From Thermoanaerobacterales bacterium UBA4880 (GTDB taxonomy: Bacteria > Bacillota > Thermoanaerobacteria > Thermoanaerobacterales > UBA4877), in contig DHDI01000009.1 of NCBI GenBank assembly GCA_002399285.1, positions 32,512-38,102 on the forward strand: a DNA stretch of 5,591 nt, in the 5' to 3' direction. This document shows, in pieces, positions 1 through 4,699 of the stretch (its first letter is position 1; each line of letters begins with the position of its first letter). The notes beneath the pieces were generated by a model. The model worked only from the letters and a program-made list of their open reading frames with translations. It was not told the DNA's origin and did no database searches. The translations under genes were made by a program, and so were the position numbers.

Positions 1-644
1 TCCATGAGCCGGAGGAAAGCGTCAAAATCGGCGGGGCCTTTTTTGAGCGCATCGGCTATGGCAAGGCGCAAACGCTGTTTATAGGATGGGGGCCTTTCCC
101 CGATCCATTGACCATAATGCAAAAACCGCCCCTTGCTGTGCTGCGTCGGATTTTGAATATAGGAAAGATCGTGCTCGATACACACCCGGTCAGAAAGCCG
201 CCGCAGGGCAAAGGTGGAGCCGATAAAGTTATGGAACTTTCGGGAGCAGTCAAAGGCCGTGGCGTTGTAATAAATGTGATTGTGAATGTGACCCTTGTCG
301 ATGTGGGTACAAACGAAAAACGGATACTTTCCCTTTGTCCAGCGTAGGGCGGTTTCATAGCCAATTTTATTGGCCTCCTCGGGCATGACCTCGCCTTGGG
401 GGAACGCCTGGCGGATTTAGAAGAACAGAGCGCCGCGCTCCACGGCCCGGCCTGTCTCGGCCTGATACTGGCTTTTTGTGAGCAGAAACTCGGCGTGAGC
501 CGTTGCGGGATCGCAAAGGTACGAGGACACGGCCCCCAGCTTTTCCGGGTTGAGCCCATAGGCAAACCGTTCTTCCATCGTCTGAATGGCGCTCTTGTCC
601 GCTGCCTTTTTATAGGGCCTGATGTATGTTGTCGCCGTGGGCAA
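1..644 (-). pseudogene. Relaxase (MobA/VirD2-like mobilization nuclease), N-terminal part, interrupted by an in-frame stop
   Basis: The family nicks the origin of transfer and pilots the strand into the recipient. Reading from a TTG at 644 gives MPTATTYIRPYKK, a candidate catalytic tyrosine near residue 29 (FAYGLNPEK), then a region ending GALFF, then TAA at 419-417 (codon 76). The same frame continues without another stop to the window edge. It carries the metal-binding histidine cluster THIDKGHIHNH (His114, Asp116, His119, His121, His123) and conserved-looking text such as HNFIGSTFALRRLSDRVC and GRFLHYGQW. TAA is one transition from CAA (Gln). The ribosome site AAGGAGG lies only 1 base from TTG but 7 bases from an in-frame ACG at 638-636, so the original start may have been ATG there. 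The gene runs off the window at base 1. Identity as a relaxase is strong; loss of function is an inference that fails if the stop is an assembly error or is read through. Confidence 0.85.
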
Positions 645-658
645 TCCTCCTTCCTGTG

Positions 659-688
659 AAAAGAGCGGCGGCCATGTTCAGCCGCCGC
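659..688 (-). terminator. Terminator-like hairpin between the CD1845-like gene and the relaxase
   Basis: On the minus strand GCGGCGGC (688-681) pairs perfectly with GCCGCCGC (672-665) around an 8-base loop, followed directly by TCTTTT (664-659). This has the form of a Rho-independent terminator or attenuator. It sits 34 bases after the upstream stop codon and just before the relaxase ribosome site, so it could reduce relaxase transcription. The T-tract is short, so termination may be partial. Confidence 0.5.
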
Positions 689-697
689 CCGGATCGC

Positions 698-720
698 TTT
701 GAGACAAATTGTCCCGAGGT
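698..720 (-). repeat. Decayed copy of the GGGAC/GTCCC palindrome
   Basis: On the minus strand the left arm ACCTCGGGAC is intact and identical to the left arm of the copy at 1107-1131. The loop is AATTT and the other arm (GTCTCAAAG) has lost several pairings compared with GTCCCGAAG. It begins one base after the stop codon of the CD1845-like gene. It is called a relative because of the intact arm, the same loop length and the junction position; the match is partial. Confidence 0.5.
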
Positions 721-721
721 T

Positions 722-1012
722 TCAGCCGGTGATGAAGTCCCGCAGGGCAAAGTTCAGACTGTGCATTTTCCCGACCAACCACTCCGCGATGGCCGGGAGC
801 CCAAAGGGAGAGATCAGGAACGCGATAACAAGACAGGCGATGCCCCCGGTTGTCTGCCCTGCGATAAAAGCGACGATGGCCAACAGGGTCACGCCGACAC
901 ACGCTACATAGCATAGGGCCCCGCCGACGCAAAACAGAAATGTGATGATCGCCGCCAGTACCGTGAGCACCACCACAAAAGGGGCGGCAAGGATTTTTAA
1001 TATAATCCGCAT
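722..1012 (-). CDS. Small hydrophobic membrane protein, CD1845 family-like
   Basis: A 96-residue protein, almost all of it hydrophobic: roughly three membrane segments at residues 4-32, 33-53 and 57-76, then a short polar tail ending LNFALRDFITG. I recognise it as resembling the CD1845 family of small membrane proteins carried by clostridial conjugative elements; the function of that family is not known to me. The ATG at 1012 is supported by AAGGAG eight bases upstream. A strong-looking promoter lies about 45 bases further upstream, so this gene probably heads its own transcript with the relaxase behind it. It separates mobC from the relaxase, two genes that often adjoin, and palindrome copies lie on both sides of it. 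Confidence 0.8.
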   Translation of the reverse strand: MRIILKILAAPFVVVLTVLAAIITFLFCVGGALCYVACVGVTLLAIVAFIAGQTTGGIACLVIAFLISPFGLPAIAEWLVGKMHSLNFALRDFITG

Positions 1013-1035
1013 GATGATATCTCCTTCAAAAGTCC

Positions 1036-1053
1036 GTATATTTACCTGTATAT
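1036..1053 (-). promoter_or_regulatory. Direct repeat ATATAC-6-ATATAC downstream of the promoter, possible operator
   Basis: The minus strand reads ATATAC AGGTAA ATATAC, two identical hexamers with a 12-base period. It lies immediately after the -10 box, where transcription should begin. A repressor could bind here, but no regulator gene is in the window and the stretch is AT-rich, so chance remains possible. Confidence 0.25.
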
Positions 1054-1057
1054 GTCA

Positions 1058-1086
1058 ATTATAACTCCGAAAAAATAGGACAACAA
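1058..1086 (-). promoter_or_regulatory. Sigma-A-type promoter for the CD1845-like gene and relaxase
   Basis: On the minus strand TTGTTG (1086-1081) is followed after exactly 17 bases by a perfect TATAAT (1063-1058). The -35 box matches consensus at only three positions, but spacing and -10 are ideal. The surrounding stretch (about 1013-1090) is clearly more AT-rich than the neighbouring genes. Transcription would start near 1051, giving a leader of about 40 bases before the CD1845-like ATG. A consensus-like TTGACA overlaps the -10 but has no convincing -10 partner. Confidence 0.6.
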
Positions 1087-1106
1087 GGATGTCTCCGACT
1101 TTCACC

Positions 1107-1131
1107 ACCTCGGGACAAAACGTCCCGAAGT
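1107..1131 (+). repeat. 25-base palindrome, intergenic copy in opposite orientation
   Basis: The plus strand reads ACCTCGGGAC, loop AAAAC, GTCCCGAAGT: ten-base arms with one C:A mismatch. Read on the plus strand it matches the minus-strand reading of the copy at 2779-2803 in 24 of 25 bases, loop included, so this copy is inverted relative to the coding copies. It lies between the terminator-like hairpin after mobC and the promoter at 1058-1086. Confidence 0.85.
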
Positions 1132-1134
1132 CGT

Positions 1135-1163
1135 AAAAACCGGGGGTGGCACAAGCCGCCCCC
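1135..1163 (-). terminator. Rho-independent terminator-like hairpin after mobC
   Basis: On the minus strand GGGGGCGGC (1163-1155), loop TTGT, GCCACCCCC (1150-1142) forms a nine-pair stem with one G-T wobble, then GG and TTTTT (1139-1135). It starts 7 bases after the mobC stop codon. The T-run is short and offset by two bases, but position and stem strength support the end of the mobC transcript. Confidence 0.65.
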
Positions 1164-1169
1164 ATGTCC

Positions 1170-1514
1170 TCATAGCTCCACCACCGCCGAGAGCTTTTTC
1201 AGCAGATCGGACAACGGCCCCCACAAGTCGGCATAGTCTTTTTGCAGGGCTTTGATCTCGGATGGGTACACGCCGTAGGTATTGGCGTGGATCGCCACTT
1301 GATTGAGATTATTGGAACAGCGCCGTTGCAGGGAAACGAGCTCCCGGACGGGGGTAAGATCAACATGGAGCACAAGGCCATTGAGGGCCATTTTCCGCAT
1401 ATAGGCCCCCATATTGCGGATACCCGCCTCGGCCATGCGCTCATGTATTTGTTCAAGCTCCTCCGGCGTGACCATAACGTGCAGATGGATCTCGCGGCGG
1501 CGTTTTTTCGTCAC
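1170..1514 (-). CDS. mobC: MobC-like relaxosome accessory protein
   Basis: A 114-residue basic protein. Residues 7-46 (REIHLHVMVTPEELEQI, then GIRNMGAYMRKMALNG) resemble a ribbon-helix-helix DNA-binding fold. Residues 59-110 (LVSLQRRCSNNLNQVAIHAN, then a helical tail) match the bacterial mobilization MobC family, whose members bind the origin of transfer and help the relaxase gain access to it. The start is GTG at 1514, overlapping the preceding stop as GTGA; GAGGAG just upstream and the four-base overlap suggest translational coupling to the DUF4316-like gene. The gene ends 7 bases before a terminator-like hairpin. Length is typical of the family. Confidence 0.88.
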   Translation of the reverse strand: MTKKRRREIHLHVMVTPEELEQIHERMAEAGIRNMGAYMRKMALNGLVLHVDLTPVRELVSLQRRCSNNLNQVAIHANTYGVYPSEIKALQKDYADLWGPLSDLLKKLSAVVEL

Positions 1515-1690
1515 CGCTCCTCGTGCTCCCGGCTGCGCTTTTTGGGCGGGTGCTCTTTCACCTTGTCCAGCGGTTTCTCCGGGAGCGGGGGCAGAGGGGG
1601 CGGCGCGTTATTCAGAATACCGTCGATCATGTTGTAATTCTGCTCCCCGGACAGTTCCGCGCTTTGCAGGGGGTTGTACTTTCCAGACAT
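1511..1690 (-). CDS. Short DUF4316-like protein preceding mobC
   Basis: A 59-residue hydrophilic protein beginning MSGKYNPLQSAELSGEQNYN, followed by MIDGILNN, a proline-rich stretch (APPPLPPLPEKP) and a highly charged tail (KKRSREHEER). The segment around EQNYNMIDGILNN is what I recall from DUF4316 proteins of clostridial conjugative elements; the function of that domain is unknown. The ATG at 1690 is preferred because AGGAG lies eight bases upstream; an in-frame TTG at 1708 overlaps that ribosome site and is unlikely to be used. It overlaps mobC by four bases, so the two are probably co-translated. It may be only a remnant of the longer multi-domain proteins that carry this domain. Confidence 0.65.
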   Translation of the reverse strand: MSGKYNPLQSAELSGEQNYNMIDGILNNAPPPLPPLPEKPLDKVKEHPPKKRSREHEER

Positions 1691-1716
1691 AAAGAACGCT
1701 CCTCTCAAAAATGTGG

Positions 1717-1794
1717 AAAGTATCGGGGTAAAACCGGGGCGGGACGTAAAATCATACGCCCCGCCCGGTTAAGGCTCCCGAAAAGCCTTGATAC
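1717..1794 (-). other. Structured intergenic segment with two adjacent hairpins
   Basis: The gap between the Cys-rich protein and the DUF4316-like gene is mostly inverted repeats. Hairpin one (1732-1770) pairs AACCGGG with CCCGGTT, then CGGG with CCCG across a one-base bulge, then one mismatch and CGT/ACG, around an AT-rich loop. On the minus strand it is followed by a TTTT run (1733-1730) overlapping its base. Hairpin two (1771-1789) pairs AAGGCT with AGCCTT perfectly around seven bases. GTATC (1720-1724) and GATAC (1790-1794) could close both into a three-way junction. It could be a leaky terminator, an mRNA-processing site or part of an origin of transfer; nothing here decides. No convincing promoter was seen in the gap. 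Confidence 0.5.
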
Positions 1795-1812
1795 AAGCGG
1801 GTTTTGAGGGGC

Positions 1813-2181
1813 CTAATTTTCCACCGTCCGGCCCCGCTTTTTCCGCATATAGTCCCTCTTTTGCTCCCGCAGGGCGGCCCCGGCGCAGGCCGCCGAGCAA
1901 TAGCGCGTCCTGCCATCCGGGAGGACAGGCCCGCCGCAGACGGGGCAGGGACGCATTTCCGGGGCCGGGCCTTCGATGGTCAACGCCGCCTCCAGCGCGG
2001 GATTGGTAGGTAAAACGGCCTCCCGGAAGTAACGGCAATAGGCCCCTGTCCAGCACTTGCCCAGCATATAGCACTCGCAATCCAGCGGCAAACAGCCGTA
2101 TTCCCGGTCATAGTAGGCGCATAGGCCCGTCACCAGCCTGCGGATCGCCGCCTTTTCCTCGCGGGTCAGTTCCCGGCTCAT
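1813..2181 (-). CDS. Cysteine-rich VLP family protein (probable zinc-binding)
   Basis: A 122-residue protein with ten cysteines. The N-terminal half has a cluster at Cys21, 30, 35, 37, 43 and 49 (GCLPLDCECYMLGKC) followed by AVLPTNP at 55-61, the signature that I associate with the 'Cys-rich VLP' family of conjugative elements. The C-terminal half has CPVCGGPVLP and YCSAAC (Cys79, 82, 95, 99), a Cys-x2-Cys/Cys-x3-Cys pair like a small zinc ribbon, then a basic tail (REQKRDYMRKKRGR) that could contact nucleic acid. The ATG at 2181 overlaps the upstream stop as ATGA. GAGGAG eight bases upstream, inside the end of the DUF4366-like gene, supports this start over the in-frame upstream extension. 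Role unknown; zinc binding is inferred from cysteine spacing. Confidence 0.82.
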   Translation of the reverse strand: MSRELTREEKAAIRRLVTGLCAYYDREYGCLPLDCECYMLGKCWTGAYCRYFREAVLPTNPALEAALTIEGPAPEMRPCPVCGGPVLPDGRTRYCSAACAGAALREQKRDYMRKKRGRTVEN

Positions 2182-2747
2182 TCCTCCGGCTCCTCGGTGT
2201 CCTCCTCGGGTTCGGCGGCCCGCTGCTGTTTGGGACGATAGATTTTGAAGTACCACGCGGCCCCGCCGCCGATCAGAACCACCGCCGCCACAAGCAGGAG
2301 TGCCCCTGCGTTGCTTTTCGTTTCCGGCTCCGGGGTCGGCCCCGGCGTGGACGCGGGGTCGGGATCAGGCTCCGGCTCGGGGGCAGGGGTAAGGGTTTCC
2401 TCGGGCATTTCCGCGAGGGCCAGCAGATCGGCCTCGGTCACGGCGTTGAGGAAATATACGTTTTCCGTCCCGCGCTGGCGGTCAATGATGAGGTAAAAGA
2501 CATTTTCCGCAGGGGTGATGATGGTGTAAAACTCTTTGCCATCCTCGTCGGTGGCGCTGTCCACTACCGTCCCGGTGCCGGAGGGGGTGAACGGCTTATC
2601 CTCCGGCTCGGGCGCGGGCGTTTCCGTCGCGGCGGGCATGGTGGGATCGCCATAATCCTCGCCGCCCCCGGCGTAGGCCGTGACGGAAAATCCGCATAAA
2701 AGAACAACGGCGCAGAGCGCCGCTGTCAGCATCTTAAAGCGTTTCAT
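2178..2747 (-). CDS. DUF4366/CD1107-like exported, membrane-anchored protein
   Basis: A 189-residue protein. Residues 1-26 form a signal peptide (MKRFK, hydrophobic core, AYA before GGGED). Residues 55-115 form a small globular part (GTVVDSATDEDGKEFYTIIT, then NVFYLIIDRQRGTENVYFLN), which is the recognisable DUF4366 portion. Residues 118-142 are a Pro/Glu/Asp-rich stalk. Residues 147-166 are a membrane segment, followed by a charged tail ending EEDTEEPEE. The arrangement suggests an outward-facing domain on a wall-spanning stalk, probably part of the conjugation apparatus, but its biochemical role is unknown. The ATG at 2747 is chosen because AGGAGG lies seven bases upstream; an in-frame TTG at 2753 sits next to that site. 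It begins two bases after the DUF4315-like stop and overlaps the Cys-rich gene by four. Confidence 0.85.
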   Translation of the reverse strand: MKRFKMLTAALCAVVLLCGFSVTAYAGGGEDYGDPTMPAATETPAPEPEDKPFTPSGTGTVVDSATDEDGKEFYTIITPAENVFYLIIDRQRGTENVYFLNAVTEADLLALAEMPEETLTPAPEPEPDPDPASTPGPTPEPETKSNAGALLLVAAVVLIGGGAAWYFKIYRPKQQRAAEPEEDTEEPEE

Positions 2748-2749
2748 GT

Positions 2750-3004
2750 TCAATCCTCCTCTTTTTCAATAGGCGCGGACTTCGGGACGTTTTGTCCCGA
2801 AGTGCCCTCGCCCCGGAGCCGCTGCAAAAGCAGGGGGAGCTCGGCAAGCGAAATGCTCATGCCCCGGACGATTTCCACGATCTCGCCGTTTTCGGCCTCC
2901 GTCCGGCGCTGTTCCAACTCCTTCAGCTTGGCCTGCTGTTCGGAAATTTTGGCTTTCACCTTTCCGATCTCGGCCTCTATTTTTGCGCTTTTGCTTGTCG
3001 CCAT
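2750..3004 (-). CDS. DUF4315-like small coiled-coil protein
   Basis: An 84-residue protein. Residues 5-40 are a heptad-like charged helix (KIEAEIGKVKAKISEQQAKL and onward), consistent with a coiled coil. Residues 41-64 (EIVEIVRGMSISLAELPLLL) form a second helical region, the conserved-looking core that I associate with DUF4315 of conjugative elements. The last 20 residues are acidic and carry TSGQNVPKS at 68-76, encoded by the palindrome at 2779-2803 and probably not part of the folded core. AAAGGAGG overlaps the upstream TAA and lies nine bases before the ATG. The gene follows the peptidase by 15 bases. Function unknown; no membrane segment or signal peptide is visible. Confidence 0.8.
   Translation of the reverse strand: MATSKSAKIEAEIGKVKAKISEQQAKLKELEQRRTEAENGEIVEIVRGMSISLAELPLLLQRLRGEGTSGQNVPKSAPIEKEED
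2779..2803 (-). repeat. 25-base palindrome inside the DUF4315-like gene
   Basis: The minus strand reads ACTTCGGGAC, loop AAAAC, GTCCCGAAGT: perfect ten-base arms. In frame it encodes TSGQNVPKS. It lies 27 bases before the end of the gene. Flanking bases GAGGGC before and CC after resemble those of the copy at 4636-4660 (GAGAGC and CC). Confidence 0.92.
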
Positions 3005-3019
3005 ATATTAAGTCCTCCT

Positions 3020-4699
3020 TTACGGTAAACGCCCGTAGGCGTATAGATGAGATTGCCAATAGCTTGTATCGAGATTTGCGTAACCGATGGGATCGCCACA
3101 ATGGAGCATCCATCCGTCCCTGACGTAGATGCCCACATGACTCACGCCCGGCGTGTCGTAGGTGCCCACAAAGAAAACGAGATCGCCGGGCCGGGGCGAG
3201 GCCGTGCGGGTACAGATGTTGTAAAGCCCCTGCGCCCCCAGCCGCCCAACATCCCAGCCGGAATGATTGATGACCCATGAGACATAGCCGGAGCAGTCAA
3301 AGGATGTGCTGGGATTGTAGCCGCCCCAAACGTAGGGATAGCCAATGTACCGCTCGGCCTCGGTGAGAATAGCGGCAAAGGTTTCATCGGCCAGATATGC
3401 CTCGGGAACGTCGTGCAGGGTGGGGCCGTTTGTGATGTACTTGCCTATATACGCCGACTGCGGGAACAGATCGGGGCGGTTGCCCAGCGTCGCCATATAC
3501 AAGGCATACCGGGAAAGCTGTTCCTCGCCCATGATGTAGATCGGGACATGGGATAAATTGAAGTTTTCCAGCGTAACGGTGCAGATATAGTAATCGTAGT
3601 ACACGCGATAGCTCTCGCTGTGGGTCGTAGTCTCGCCGGTGACGGGGTCGGTTTCCGTCCATGTGTCCGTCTCGATGTAATAGCGCCGCTCCGTCACCAC
3701 ATCCTCGGTGAGAATGTACTGGCGGTCAAAGAGCGTTTGAAGCGTACCCCGTACCTCGTCCAGCGTCCACGCGCCCTCATGGAGCGCCGAGATCATGGAA
3801 ATGAGCACATAGGGATCGTGCTGGATTTCATCAAGGTCATAATGGTACTCGTCGTAATCGTGGGTAAGCTCGTAGCTGTCCAGATAGTCTTGGAGCTCGG
3901 CCTCCATCCCGGCGTAGGCGGCTTCGGCCCCCAGCATATCTGCGTCCTCGGATACATAAGTGGACGCGCCCACGGCCACCACAAGGCCGTTGCCGAGGGA
4001 AAGCATCGAGGACATACAGGACTGCATCACAAAAAGGAGCAGCACACAGGCGAGCGCGATGAGCGTTCCCACGGGATGCCGCTTGACAAAGCCTGCGGCA
4101 GCGCGGGCCACTTTCTCCACCGTGACCGCCGCCTTTTCAGTCACTTTCGCGCCCTGCTTGGCGGCCTCCCGCACCTGCTTTTGGTATTGCTTTTTCAGGC
4201 GTCGCTTTTGCCAAAACCGGGAAACGGCGTTTTTGTGGAGCTCGGGATGCTTTTGGGCCGCCATACGGAAATGATAGTCTGCCGTTGCCCGGATGCTTTT
4301 CGCTTCGGCCTTGCGGACAGCGCGGGCCGGGGCGGTACGGATGCGCTTTTTTACAAAACGCGTCCCATGCCGCAGGACGAACTCCCCGGCGAGCTCGGCG
4401 CGGTGAGCGCCCTCCACACCCACGTTTTCATGCTCTGCCTCGTAGATTTTTCCGTGGACAAAGCCATGCACACCACGCCCGGCGGCCCGGCCCACGCGCT
4501 TGATGGGGCCGGGCTTTTTCAGCGGCTTTTGCTTTGCCAGCCGCTCCCGGGCGGCGTCCAGCTTTTCGCCCCGCTTTTCCATGCGGAGCTTGGATTTGTT
4601 GATTTTGGCCTGTTCGCTCTCCTGTCGGAACTTGGACTTCGGGACACTTTGTCCCGAAGTGCTCTCGCCGCCCCCGGCCCTATTCGTCTGTTCGCTCAT
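3020..4699 (-). CDS. Membrane-anchored NlpC/P60 (C40) cell-wall peptidase of the conjugation system, CD1108-like
   Basis: A 559-residue protein. Residues 1-205 are very basic and helical (many Lys/Arg, e.g. KKRIRTAPARAVRKAEAKS) and presumably cytoplasmic. One membrane segment lies at about 209-227 (GTLIALACVLLLFVMQS). Residues 245-440 are an acidic, tyrosine-rich outer region (ELTHDYDEYHYDLDEIQHD). Residues 450-559 are the NlpC/P60 domain: YVWGG, then FDCSGYVSW with catalytic Cys469, PGDLVFF, SHVGIYV with His521, and MLHCGD with His533. These enzymes cut peptide bonds in peptidoglycan stems, and conjugative elements use such a protein to open the wall for the channel. The complete triad suggests an active enzyme. 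The ATG at 4699 overlaps the VirB4 end by 20 bases. Residues 14-22 (TSGQSVPKS) come from an embedded palindrome. Confidence 0.92.
   Translation of the reverse strand: MSEQTNRAGGGESTSGQSVPKSKFRQESEQAKINKSKLRMEKRGEKLDAARERLAKQKPLKKPGPIKRVGRAAGRGVHGFVHGKIYEAEHENVGVEGAHRAELAGEFVLRHGTRFVKKRIRTAPARAVRKAEAKSIRATADYHFRMAAQKHPELHKNAVSRFWQKRRLKKQYQKQVREAAKQGAKVTEKAAVTVEKVARAAAGFVKRHPVGTLIALACVLLLFVMQSCMSSMLSLGNGLVVAVGASTYVSEDADMLGAEAAYAGMEAELQDYLDSYELTHDYDEYHYDLDEIQHDPYVLISMISALHEGAWTLDEVRGTLQTLFDRQYILTEDVVTERRYYIETDTWTETDPVTGETTTHSESYRVYYDYYICTVTLENFNLSHVPIYIMGEEQLSRYALYMATLGNRPDLFPQSAYIGKYITNGPTLHDVPEAYLADETFAAILTEAERYIGYPYVWGGYNPSTSFDCSGYVSWVINHSGWDVGRLGAQGLYNICTRTASPRPGDLVFFVGTYDTPGVSHVGIYVRDGWMLHCGDPIGYANLDTSYWQSHLYAYGRLP
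4636..4660 (-). repeat. 25-base palindrome inside the 5' end of the peptidase gene
   Basis: The minus strand reads ACTTCGGGAC, loop AAAGT, GTCCCGAAGT: perfect ten-base arms. In frame it encodes TSGQSVPKS at residues 14-22 of the peptidase, 39 bases downstream of its ATG and just after the VirB4 stop. It differs from the copy at 2779-2803 only in the last two loop bases. Confidence 0.92.

Noticed and set aside
417..419. Stop-codon reassignment or programmed frameshift in the relaxase
   Set aside because: The frame is the same on both sides of the TAA, so no frameshift is needed, and TAA ends the peptidase gene normally. A simple nonsense change or sequencing error is more economical.
56..565. 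169-codon open frame on the minus strand
   Set aside because: It is out of frame with the relaxase, whose histidine cluster and conserved text are in the other frame over the same bases; this frame encodes low-complexity Ser/Pro/Arg text.
2337..2405. Pro/Glu/Asp codon repetition in the DUF4366-like gene as a functional DNA repeat
   Set aside because: It is explained by a low-complexity stalk in the protein; unit length is irregular and no exact longer repeat is seen.
2766..3278. 170-codon open frame on the minus strand
   Set aside because: It overlaps the catalytic end of the peptidase and the DUF4315-like gene out of frame; both of those have better starts and recognisable sequence.
1107..4660. 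Palindrome copies as a CRISPR array
   Set aside because: The copies are kilobases apart, lie partly in coding sequence, and have no regular spacers or cas genes nearby.
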